Shown here: positions 1-6,368 of the stretch, in pieces
Layout of the letters: the number at the start of each line of letters is the position of its first letter
Position numbering within the stretch: position 1 is the stretch's first letter
NCBI GenBank assembly: GCA_012799075.1
Contig: JAAZLZ010000034.1
Location: 1-22,334 of the forward strand
Length of the DNA stretch: 22,334 nt
Source: Bacillota bacterium
GTDB taxonomy: Bacteria > Bacillota > Limnochordia > JAAZLZ01
Reading direction: 5' to 3'
Notes under the pieces: generated by a model
Seen by the model: only the letters and a program-made list of their open reading frames with translations
Database searches by the model: none
What the model was told of the DNA's origin: nothing
Translations under genes and position numbers: made by a program

Positions 1-238
1 GGGAAAGCCCTCGGGCTACCCGTTCGTAAGAAGGCAGCTGATCGATCCGGTCCCCAAGGAAACTGATTTCCCCGTGGTCCACTTTCAGGATTCCCGCGAT
101 GGTCCGCATAATGGTGGTTTTGCCGGCGCCGTTGGAGCCTACAATGGAAACGATTTCTCTTTCCTCCACCCGGAAGCTGGCATCGTGGACTGCGGGTACG
201 CCATCGTAACTAACTTGAATGTTGTTTACGCTTAGCAT
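1..238 (-). CDS. livF: Branched-chain amino acid ABC transporter ATPase LivF (partial)
   Basis: This is the N-terminal part of the second ATPase of a LivFGHMK importer, which hydrolyses ATP at the inner face of the membrane. The gene enters on the minus strand and is cut by the window edge after about 79 codons. The protein starts MLSVNNIQVSYDGVPAVHDA and has a clear Walker A, GSNGAGKT, at residues 34-41. The tail seen, including GDRIDQLPSYERVARGLS, matches the region before the ABC signature in LivF. The ATG at 236-238 lies inside the 3' end of livG (29-bp overlap), so translation is probably coupled. The order livK-H-M-G-F identifies it as LivF rather than another ABC ATPase. The signature, Walker B and H-loop lie outside the window. 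Confidence 0.93.
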   Translation of the reverse strand, partial: MLSVNNIQVSYDGVPAVHDASFRVEEREIVSIVGSNGAGKTTIMRTIAGILKVDHGEISFLGDRIDQLPSYERVARGLS

Positions 239-959
239 GACGGCCCTCCCCTAAATAGGCCTCAATGACCCTCTCGTTCCGAACGATCTCCGAGGGCGGC
301 CCTTCAGCAATTAAGCGCCCTGCATCGAGCACCACAATCCTGTCGGCAATGGGCATGATGGCCTCCATAACGTGTTCGATGATAAACAGGGTGATGCCCT
401 GCGCTTGGATGTTCTTAACCAGTTCGATGGCATCCTGAATTTCGGTAGGATTGAGTCCGGCCATGGCCTCATCGAGGATCAATAGGTCTGGTTCCGTTCC
501 CAAGGCCCGGGCGATCTCCAACCGCTTTCGGTCGGGAATAGTAAGTTCACCACCCATTTGATGCCTCTTAGGCCACATCCCCGTCGTCTCCAGAATAGCC
601 AACGCCTTTTCTCGGGCTTGACTCGTCTGGGGATGCCGGCAAAAGGTCCCGATCATGACGTTTTCCAGGACGGTCATATCCCGCAGGGGCTGGGTGATCT
701 GGAAGGTCCGCACCAATCCCCGATGACATATTTCGTGGGGCTTTAGCCCGATGAGATTTTCACCCTTGAACAAGACAGAACCTTCGGTGGGATGGAGAAA
801 GCCGCTGATGCAGTTGAAAAGGGTTGTCTTGCCTGCTCCGTTGGGTCCGATGAGCCCGACGATTTCGCCAGGATAGATGTCAAAGGTCACATCATGATTG
901 GCCAGCAGACCCCCGAACCTCATCGTCAGTCCCTGTACTTGCAGTAATGGTTGTGCCAA
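210..959 (-). CDS. livG: Branched-chain amino acid ABC transporter ATPase LivG
   Basis: This is the first cytoplasmic ATPase of the Liv importer, about 249 residues, normal for LivG. Walker A GPNGAGKT is at residues 38-45, Walker B LLILDE at 159-164 and the H-loop His at 196 (FIIEHVM). The ABC signature is degenerate: LTIPDRKRLEIARAL stands where LSGGQ-like residues are expected. That variant is known to me from some LivG proteins, so it need not mean inactivity. I chose the TTG at 957-959 because GGAGG lies 8 nt upstream and the protein then begins at the conserved LLQVQGLTMRFGG; a longer reading frame upstream only reads through livM. The 5' end overlaps livM by 68 bp and the 3' end overlaps livF by 29 bp. 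Confidence 0.94.
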   Translation of the reverse strand: MAQPLLQVQGLTMRFGGLLANHDVTFDIYPGEIVGLIGPNGAGKTTLFNCISGFLHPTEGSVLFKGENLIGLKPHEICHRGLVRTFQITQPLRDMTVLENVMIGTFCRHPQTSQAREKALAILETTGMWPKRHQMGGELTIPDRKRLEIARALGTEPDLLILDEAMAGLNPTEIQDAIELVKNIQAQGITLFIIEHVMEAIMPIADRIVVLDAGRLIAEGPPSEIVRNERVIEAYLGEGRHAKRKQHSS

Positions 960-1935
960 TGTCGTCTCCTCCTTCCCCTTCAATCGCCGGCTTGCGCTGG
1001 AAGAAGCCCAGGATGCCCGTGGGCCGCACAACGGCGATGAGCATGATGATGATACCGTAGAGGATCAGGTCGATGCCCCGACCGGCGCCGCCCAAAAGGG
1101 CCCGCGCGTATTGGGAGATGGGCATCAAGATGGCAGCTCCCAAGACCGGCCCCCAAATGGTGCCTGCGCCGCCAACCGCGGCCACCATGACGATCTCAAT
1201 GCTGAGGGCGTGCTGGGTAACGCTTTCCGGGTCGATGTAAAGGACGTATTGGGCGTAGAAAGTGCCTGCGACCGCGGTGAAGAAAGCGCTCACCATCGCC
1301 GCGATGATGCGCTGGCGGACGGTGTCGATCCCTAAGGAACTGGCCACTTCCTCACTGTCCCGAATGGCCCTGAAGTAATAGCCCGTCCGGGACCTTTCAA
1401 TGTAATAGCAGACAAGAATGGCGATGCCCAGCAAGCTGAAGATGATGATGTGGTAAGGCATTTTGCCCTTAAACTGCATAAGCCACCAGGTATCGGCCAT
1501 CAATGGCAGAGGGATGCCGATGGCTCCTTCCACGTAGTCCCAGTTTGTCATCAGGATCTGGAAGGTCCTAGCGACAGCCTGGGAAGCGATGGTAAAGTAA
1601 GGCCCCCGCAGCCTTGAACAAGGATAGGCCACCCCTGCCGCCACGATAGCAGCCAGGATGCCGCCGCAGATCATGCCGATCCACGGAGAAACCCCCGCTT
1701 TGACGAGGAGCATTGTGGATGTGTAGGCCCCTATGCCGAAATAAGCACTTTGTCCAAAGGAGTATAGACCGGTATACCCTCCCATGATATTCCAAGCGAC
1801 CCCCAACAGCCCGTACAACCCGACCATAATCAGGACATGTCGGTAAAAGGGCGCTTTGGAACACAAGGGGGTGATGGCGACTATTCCCAGGTACAGTAGT
1901 ACCGTTAAGACGGTTTTTCTAGAAATCTTAGGCAA
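892..1935 (-). CDS. livM: Branched-chain amino acid ABC transporter permease LivM
   Basis: This is one of the two integral membrane permeases of the Liv importer (BPD_transp_2 family). It is a hydrophobic protein of about 347 residues with many predicted membrane helices. LivM hallmarks are AWNIMGGYTGLYSFGQSAYF, the YYFRAIRDSEEVASSLGID coupling region that contacts the ATPases, and VVRPTGILG near the end. The start is uncertain. TTG at 1933-1935 has AGGGGG about 10 nt upstream and gives an N terminus LPKISRKTVLTVLLYLGIV; another in-frame TTG at 1960-1962 has only a poor ribosome site. The hydrophilic tail after ILGFFQRKP extends into livG and is longer than in many LivM proteins. livH ends 33 bp before this start. 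Confidence 0.92.
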   Translation of the reverse strand: MPKISRKTVLTVLLYLGIVAITPLCSKAPFYRHVLIMVGLYGLLGVAWNIMGGYTGLYSFGQSAYFGIGAYTSTMLLVKAGVSPWIGMICGGILAAIVAAGVAYPCSRLRGPYFTIASQAVARTFQILMTNWDYVEGAIGIPLPLMADTWWLMQFKGKMPYHIIIFSLLGIAILVCYYIERSRTGYYFRAIRDSEEVASSLGIDTVRQRIIAAMVSAFFTAVAGTFYAQYVLYIDPESVTQHALSIEIVMVAAVGGAGTIWGPVLGAAILMPISQYARALLGGAGRGIDLILYGIIIMLIAVVRPTGILGFFQRKPAIEGEGGDDIGTTITASTGTDDEVRGSAGQS

Positions 1936-1968
1936 CGCAGTACAGCCCCCTATCAAGTGCAACCAAGC

Positions 1969-2838
1969 CTACCATCCGAACAAGCCTGTGGCCGGTCGCA
2001 AAATGATCACCACCATGTAGGTCATGAAAACAATCGCATACTTCACCGCAGGGCTGATGAAGAATCCTCCCAGCGACTCGATGATCCCAATGAGAATTCC
2101 GGCTACGAAGGACCCCTCCACGCTGCCAAAGCCCCCTAACGCGACGGTGGCAAAGGCGATCATGCTGAAGAAGGTCCCCACATAGGGGAATATATAGTAG
2201 AAGGTAGCCAGCAGAACGCCTGCTGCCCCTACGCAGGATATGCCCAGCCCGAAGGTGATGGCGTAGATGTTGTCGATATTGATGCCGACCAGCCGGGCGC
2301 CCTCTGAGTCGATGGAGGTTGCCTGAATAGCCCTGCCTGTCCTGGTGAAGCGAATCAGGTAGTAGGCTAAGGCGAAGACGATGATGGATCCGAGGGATGC
2401 GATGACTTCAGGGATGCCTACATGCACGCCGAAAATCGGCAAATCCCCCGTGGCGCGGGTCAAAGTCCGCTCCGCCAGGCGGTAGTTGGGCGTCCACAGG
2501 AACATGGCCATGTTGGCCATGAAGACGCTCAGGCCGAAAGTGGTCAGGATCTGACTGATTCGGGTGCCATTGAGGATGCGCTTGATGAGCCCTTTATAGA
2601 CTCCAACACCCACCACGAACAGAAGCGGAATAATAATGAAAATAGAAATCAAAGGATCTAATCGGAACAGGACGGAAAACCAATAGGCGAGGAACATCCC
2701 AAGCATCAGGAATTCCCCGTGGGCGAAGTTGACCACGTCCATGACTCCGTAGATCAGGGAAAGGCCTAGGGCGATGAGGGAATAGACAAACCCCATCAAC
2801 AGGCCTGACAGCAACGCTTGCACAAGACCGACGTTCAC
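1969..2838 (-). CDS. livH: Branched-chain amino acid ABC transporter permease LivH
   Basis: This is the second membrane permease of the Liv importer, 289 residues, the usual LivH length. The N terminus MNVGLVQALLSGLLMGFVYS is typical, followed by the diagnostic NFAHGEFLMLGMF, then TRTGRAIQATSIDSEGARLV, which is the cytoplasmic coupling loop. The end, PATGLFG, is also typical. The start is GTG at 2836-2838, with AAAGGGGAG about 10 nt upstream. It follows livK after a 76-bp gap that holds a perfect hairpin, which may lower its expression relative to the binding protein. With LivM it forms the transmembrane pathway. The substrate cannot be fixed from the sequence: Liv-type systems carry branched-chain amino acids, but relatives carry urea or short amides. 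Confidence 0.94.
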   Translation of the reverse strand: MNVGLVQALLSGLLMGFVYSLIALGLSLIYGVMDVVNFAHGEFLMLGMFLAYWFSVLFRLDPLISIFIIIPLLFVVGVGVYKGLIKRILNGTRISQILTTFGLSVFMANMAMFLWTPNYRLAERTLTRATGDLPIFGVHVGIPEVIASLGSIIVFALAYYLIRFTRTGRAIQATSIDSEGARLVGINIDNIYAITFGLGISCVGAAGVLLATFYYIFPYVGTFFSMIAFATVALGGFGSVEGSFVAGILIGIIESLGGFFISPAVKYAIVFMTYMVVIILRPATGLFGW

Positions 2839-2878
2839 CTGGAACCATCTCCCCTTTCAGCATTACCAGAGAAATGAT

Positions 2879-2902
2879 GGGAGGGGCGGCAATGCCCCTC
2901 CC
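2879..2902 (-). promoter_or_regulatory. Intercistronic hairpin between livK and livH
   Basis: A perfect 9-bp inverted repeat, GGGAGGGGC / GCCCCTCCC with a 6-nt loop, begins 12 nt after the livK stop. On the transcribed strand it is followed by ATCATTTCT, not a true U run, so it looks more like a partial attenuator or 3' mRNA stabiliser than a full terminator. Such elements after binding-protein genes are a known way to make far more binding protein than permease. Confidence 0.6.
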
Positions 2903-2914
2903 CGGTCTACTAGT

Positions 2915-4168
2915 TTAGCGGTCTTCCCAGGCCGGGAATGGGAACACTGGCCCCCGGGTGGCGAAGGCGCTCGGGAAGACAGTGTAGAAAGTCTCCTCCT
3001 GGATCTGACAGATAATGTACTTCCCATAGATATTCTGGTGAGTCTCAGGATCGAATTTGATCCCTTCCCAAGGCGACAGGCAGTACTTGCCGGGGATATC
3101 GGTTTCGAGCAAGGCTTGCCTGATGGCCTCCGGCTCGGTGGAGCCGGCCCTGTTAATGGCATCGGCCAAGACGATTGGAGCATGGAAGGATCGGACTGCG
3201 TCCGCCATCATCTCATGACCGAACTTGTCCCGGAACCGCTGCAGGACCTCGACGAGAACCGGCTTGTTCTCAACTTGGTCGGCACAGAATCCTTGCCGCA
3301 GGAACAAGTAGTTGGCGTCTCCTTTCAGCGAATCGATGAAGTCTGGTTCTCCCGGAGCGCCGGTATTATGCCAGACCTTCGGGGCAAATCGCATGGTCTT
3401 AAAGGTCTTGGCAAAAAGGATCTGGTCGGAGATGTAGGCCCCCATCATGACCACGTCGGGCTTGGAAGCCATCAGCCTGGTGGACTCGCTGGACAGATTG
3501 GTGGCCCCTGTGGTGTAGGCGATCTTCTCCACCAATTCAAACCCGAATTCCTTGGCCAGCTCTTCGGTGGCTTTGGCAACATTAGACCCGGTCTCGGTAT
3601 TCTCATAGACCAGGCCGATACGGCGCAGGCTTTCGCCTGTCTGCTTTTCCAGTTCAACCAGGTGTTCGAACTGCTGCCGCACGTAGAGGCCGTCGTGGGG
3701 GTCCGAGCGGAAGAACCATTTAAAGTTCCGCTCCGTGAGCTGGGGCGAGGAAGAGTCCCCGTTGACAAAGGGGATTCCATAACGCTCAGCCGCTTGGCTG
3801 GCGGTCTTCGTTACCGAACTTTGGTAGCAGCCGACAAGGGCTACAACCCCTTCGGAAGTGATGAGCCTTTCCGCTTCGCTCATGCCAGTCTTTGGGTCGC
3901 CGGCGCTATCTGCAAAGATGACCTCGATTTTGGCTCCATTCAGGCTTGGAATTCCCTCTGTATCGGCAAAGAGAAAGTCGAAGTCATGTTTGTTGTTGAT
4001 GATGTCCACAGCCATCAAGACGCCGTTCTTCAGCATCTGAGCTGTACCCGCCATGGGTCCCGTGAACGGATAGATAGCGCCAATCTTGATCACGTTGTCG
4101 GCTAATACCGTTCCACCAAGGCTCAACACCAACGCCAAAACACAAAGTAAGATAAATCCTCTTTTCAC
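2915..4168 (-). CDS. livK: Branched-chain amino acid/amide ABC transporter substrate-binding protein
   Basis: This is the extracytoplasmic ligand-binding protein of the Liv importer (Peripla_BP_6/type I periplasmic fold), about 417 residues. The mature part opens with DNVIKIGAIYPFTGPMAG, standard for the family, followed by the NGDSSSPQLTERN and WFFRSDPHDG regions that line the pocket. I chose GTG at 4166-4168 because AAAGGGG sits 7 nt upstream; an in-frame start at 4195 has no such site. The N terminus VKRGFILLCVLALVLSLGGTVLA is a signal peptide with a type I cleavage site, probably after VLA. There is no lipobox cysteine at the cleavage point, so it should be a soluble periplasmic protein. 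It is first in the operon. Ligand specificity is not evident. Confidence 0.92.
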   Translation of the reverse strand: MKRGFILLCVLALVLSLGGTVLADNVIKIGAIYPFTGPMAGTAQMLKNGVLMAVDIINNKHDFDFLFADTEGIPSLNGAKIEVIFADSAGDPKTGMSEAERLITSEGVVALVGCYQSSVTKTASQAAERYGIPFVNGDSSSPQLTERNFKWFFRSDPHDGLYVRQQFEHLVELEKQTGESLRRIGLVYENTETGSNVAKATEELAKEFGFELVEKIAYTTGATNLSSESTRLMASKPDVVMMGAYISDQILFAKTFKTMRFAPKVWHNTGAPGEPDFIDSLKGDANYLFLRQGFCADQVENKPVLVEVLQRFRDKFGHEMMADAVRSFHAPIVLADAINRAGSTEPEAIRQALLETDIPGKYCLSPWEGIKFDPETHQNIYGKYIICQIQEETFYTVFPSAFATRGPVFPFPAWEDR

Positions 4169-4513
4169 AATAAAACCCCTTTCATCTTTTCTCATATTGC
4201 TGCCGTTTGAATAAGGTGCTTCACCCCCTTTAGTGGCAATGACATTTCTTGGGGTGGAAGAGGATTACAATCGGTAGAACATGCCACTGGGATTGTCACC
4301 ACCCAGCAACGGGTGCAGGTCCAAACTATCGGACCTATTTGCTTGCTGTGTTTATTCGCTCTTTATGGTCCGGATTCCTGCGTTGGGCTAAGGAGTGTGT
4401 AAAATATGCCGAAGTGGGATATTGGATAACTATTGGTATGATGTAAAACCGGAGTACCCTGCGGCCCCGTCCACAGCCTTAGCCGCAAATCAATGGCGCT
4501 GAATAACAGGCTG
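4169..4513. other. Intergenic stretch before livK, nothing assigned
   Basis: This holds the leader of the minus-strand livK operon at its left side and the flank of the intron remnant at its right. I see no convincing gene. Short open frames of 60 to 76 codons are present on both strands, without ribosome sites or recognisable protein character. A good sigma-A promoter for livK could not be picked out. Confidence 0.4.
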
Positions 4514-4830
4514 AATCGGTAGGTGACGGGATTGCCCCCGTTGGCCTCCCACACCACCGTTCTGTACGACGGATGCCGGGCAAGCAGAGACATGAGCCCA
4601 AGCTCGAAGTATGACTACGAAAAGGCATGGTTCATGTGTGGGGCCCCGGCATTCCACCATGGGCCTCGCCCGTTGTTGGCTAACTTCACGCCCGCTCCTT
4701 CGTCAGCCCGCGCTTCATCAACTTGCACCCTGAGTTCCTGGGGAAAAGACACTTCCGGAAGTCCTGGTCCTACCCATCGTGACATGGACATTTCTCTACA
4801 GGCGGCATATGCTCTAAGTAAGGAAACCAA
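4514..4830 (-). pseudogene. Remnant of a group II intron: maturase C terminus and intron 3' end
   Basis: On the minus strand a frame contains NNGRGPWWNAGAPHMNHAFS, an in-frame TAG at 4615-4617, then SYFELGLMSLLARHPSYR and TVVWEANGGNP, all in one frame. The pattern of GPWWNAG-HMN-AF, YF-LGLVSLL and -RTVVWE resembles what I know from C-terminal ends of group II intron reverse transcriptase/maturases together with read-through of the domain V/VI region. The sequence ACCTACCGATT, ending near 4514, resembles the 3' boundary of bacterial class C introns. The reverse transcriptase catalytic part is absent, domain V is not intact, and the upstream part is not recognisable, so the element is dead. The identification rests on memory of the family, so it is moderate. 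Confidence 0.5.
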
Positions 4831-4840
4831 GTTTCCTTAC
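4818..4840. promoter_or_regulatory. 10-bp inverted repeat, candidate operator of the AbrB-type gene
   Basis: GTAAGGAAAC and GTTTCCTTAC form a perfect inverted repeat around CAA, 29 bp before the start of the AbrB-family gene. AbrB/MazE-type antitoxins commonly bind palindromes before their own gene, so autoregulation is the natural reading. It could also form a transcript hairpin. No clear promoter hexamers were found beside it. Confidence 0.45.
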
Positions 4841-4869
4841 AAATAGTCTAGGAGAAAGGAGCTATAACG

Positions 4870-5259
4870 ATGGATGCCAAGGTGATACAGGAGAATGCTG
4901 CTGTGCAGAAACGCCGTATACAGATTTCGTCCAAGAGACAGATCACTATTCCAGCCGCGTACTACGAAGCTTTGGGGCTATCTGGGGAGGTGGACTGCGT
5001 ATGTGCAAATGGCATGCTCATTCTTATTCCCGTGAAAAGAGAAGACCCTGCTTTTGCAGAGGAGATCTTGGCCGACCTGATTAGGCAGGGATACTCGGGC
5101 GAGAGACTGCTAGCTGAGTTCACCCGCATTAACCGGCGGGTTCGTCCAGCTGTGGAGAAGCTGATTGAGGAAGCAGATGCACTTGCGAAAGCCGCTGCCT
5201 CAAACTACGTGGACTCTACTGATGACGTTTTTGGGACCTACGACCAGACAGAGGCTTAG
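4870..5259 (+). CDS. AbrB/MazE/SpoVT-family antitoxin-like DNA-binding protein
   Basis: The 129-residue product has an N-terminal SpoVT-AbrB swapped-hairpin domain, roughly residues 14-57. The typical string RRIQISSKRQITIPAAYYEA is followed by LGLSGEVDCVCANGMLILIPV. The C-terminal half is helical and charged and ends VFGTYDQTEA, resembling the toxin-binding tail of AbrB-type antitoxins that pair with RelE/ParE toxins. AAAGGAG lies 8 nt before the ATG. It is followed after 2 bp by a truncated toxin-like frame, so it is probably an orphaned antitoxin. It would bind DNA and may repress itself through the inverted repeat at 4818-4840. A role as an ordinary regulator is possible. Confidence 0.85.
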   Translation: MDAKVIQENAAVQKRRIQISSKRQITIPAAYYEALGLSGEVDCVCANGMLILIPVKREDPAFAEEILADLIRQGYSGERLLAEFTRINRRVRPAVEKLIEEADALAKAAASNYVDSTDDVFGTYDQTEA

Positions 5260-5261
5260 AA

Positions 5262-5378
5262 ATGCTTCCGGTCATATACATGACCCAGGCAGAGAGATTC
5301 TTGAAAAAGGTTAACGACAAGGCTCTCAAGGATCTCTTCAGAGAATCCATTACAAATAGCGGAGACCTATTCTGTTGA
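5262..5378 (+). pseudogene. Truncated RelE/ParE-like toxin remnant
   Basis: A 38-codon frame starts 2 bp after the antitoxin and reads MLPVIYMTQAERFLKKVNDK, then ALKDLFRESI, and stops at 5376-5378. This opening is what I would expect for the first helices of a RelE/ParE-fold toxin of about 90 to 110 residues, as found with AbrB-type antitoxins. The beta-sheet core carrying the catalytic residues is missing, and no downstream frame restores it. It is therefore very likely non-toxic. The location and 2-bp spacing fit a former toxin-antitoxin operon. A genuine 38-residue peptide is the less likely alternative. Confidence 0.55.
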
Positions 5379-5399
5379 CAATCCTGCCCTTGAAGCAAA

Positions 5400-5690
5400 G
5401 CTGTTCAACGATACCTAGACGAGATGGAAACACGATGTCGATTACTCCAAGACCGAGAATCGCAACTGAAACAAGAAGGCAGCTTCAAGACAACAACGTA
5501 AGATCAATGGTAGCAAGCGTGCAGCCATTTTTCTCCCCAGTCCCAACGTGATTGCCGGCGTATTGCCCATGCTGCCCGCCAGGACGTTTGTCGCTAACTG
5601 CCCCATTCCGATCACTTCGCCGACGGCACAAAGTCCGAAGACAATCTTGCCCGAGACATGGACAACCTCCAAGTTGTCCGCAACTTAAAC
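5400..5690 (+). pseudogene. Decayed TnpB-like (IS200/IS605 family) fragment
   Basis: No long frame is open, but the forward translation with frame jumps resembles the middle of TnpB. One frame reads LLQDRESQLKQEGS, compared with the LQR-LSRK-KGS region. It continues past stop codons to RRIAHAARQDVCR, stop, LPHS, compared with RIAH-RQDF-HKL-HS. It ends SEDNLARDMDNLQVVRN, compared with the IEDL-V--M--N region that carries a catalytic Glu in TnpB. At least two internal stops and small indels are needed, and both ends are missing, so it cannot be active. Identification is by motif order only. The orientation follows the toxin remnant, which it may have disrupted. Confidence 0.4.
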
Positions 5691-5941
5691 TTCACCATGG
5701 TTAAGATAAATCAATGCCGCCTCCTACGATGGAGAGTCCCGGGTCATTGGGTTGGCTCCGACCGCGGTCGGAGCCAGGATCAAGGGCTTGTATAACATAC
5801 ACTCATTGGCCCCGGTTCCTACTCCTTCCGAAGCAGGGGGAAATATATCAAGGGGGACGGGCAGGAACATTGAGCGCCATAGAGAACTATGTCATGGATA
5901 TGGCCCCCGCTCCAAACAACGGACTTAGTAGGTGAGCGCAT
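5691..5941. other. Intergenic leader of the redox operon
   Basis: There is no supported gene here; a 73-codon open frame at 5714-5935 has no protein character. The stretch contains the 24-bp palindrome at 5753-5776 and, just after it, TATAAC at 5791-5796, which could serve as a -10 element for the NusG-domain gene. The matching -35 position would fall inside the palindrome but is a poor hexamer. Confidence 0.35.
5753..5776. repeat. Perfect 24-bp palindrome, possible operator
   Basis: The half site TGGCTCCGACCG is followed immediately by its exact reverse complement, centred at 5764/5765 on CCGCGG. There is no spacer and no T run, so it is not a standard terminator. Its place about 165 bp before the NusG domain II gene, with TATAAC 14 bp beyond it, suits a protein-binding site, but it could also be the edge of a lost mobile element. 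Confidence 0.5.
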
Positions 5942-6313
5942 TTGTTGCACAAACTCCGCAAAGGGGATAAGATTGTCATCGGTCTGGTCCTGATTCTAGG
6001 CGTGATCGCTTTCGCGGCAGTTAGAATTGGGTTTAACCGTCCTTATCAGGGCAAGTACGTTATAATTAGAAACTTAAATGATGGCAAAGTGGCTAAGCTT
6101 CCCTTGGAAGCTGAAACGCAGAGTGTGCAGGTGAAGGGCGCCCTAGGCTACTCCAAAATCGAAGTCAACGACGGTAAGGCGAGGATTGCCCACTCTCCCT
6201 GCCCGGATCAAATATGTGTACACGTGTTTGGCTGGATTTCACGGGATGGGGAGATCAGCGTTTGCCTGCCTAATGGGGTGATGTTGCAGATCGAAGATCC
6301 TGCTGAGGAATGA
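5942..6313 (+). CDS. NusG domain II-containing small membrane-anchored protein
   Basis: The 123-residue product has one N-terminal membrane helix, about residues 11-29 (IVIGLVLILGVIAFAAV), and then a NusG domain II-type beta domain (DUF1312 group). Three cysteines sit in the family pattern: C87 and C92 in SPCPDQICV, and C108 in ISVCLPNGVML, with the conserved GWIS between them. The domain should face outside. Such proteins are recurrent neighbours of FMN-binding proteins, ApbE and Rnf-like genes in Bacillota, and here an FMN-binding protein follows 55 bp downstream. A redox or flavoprotein-assembly role is inferred from that company, not shown. The start is TTG, either 5942 or the adjacent in-frame 5945, with AGGTGA upstream. 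It is not the transcription factor NusG, as the NGN and KOW domains are absent. Confidence 0.8.
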   Translation: MLHKLRKGDKIVIGLVLILGVIAFAAVRIGFNRPYQGKYVIIRNLNDGKVAKLPLEAETQSVQVKGALGYSKIEVNDGKARIAHSPCPDQICVHVFGWISRDGEISVCLPNGVMLQIEDPAEE

Positions 6314-6368
6314 CGCCGCGGTTGTGGGGATAGCTGCTTGTTAGACAGAGATAAGGGAGGAAACGTTA

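Noticed and set aside
3038..4105. Plus-strand open frame of 355 codons antisense to the Liv binding protein gene
   Set aside because: The minus strand encodes a clear, complete binding protein with signal peptide and family motifs; the antisense frame has no ribosome site or recognisable protein character and is a codon-bias shadow.
5442..5672. Minus-strand 76-codon frame in the TnpB-like region
   Set aside because: No ribosome site or recognisable family; the plus strand with frame jumps gives the better, motif-bearing reading.
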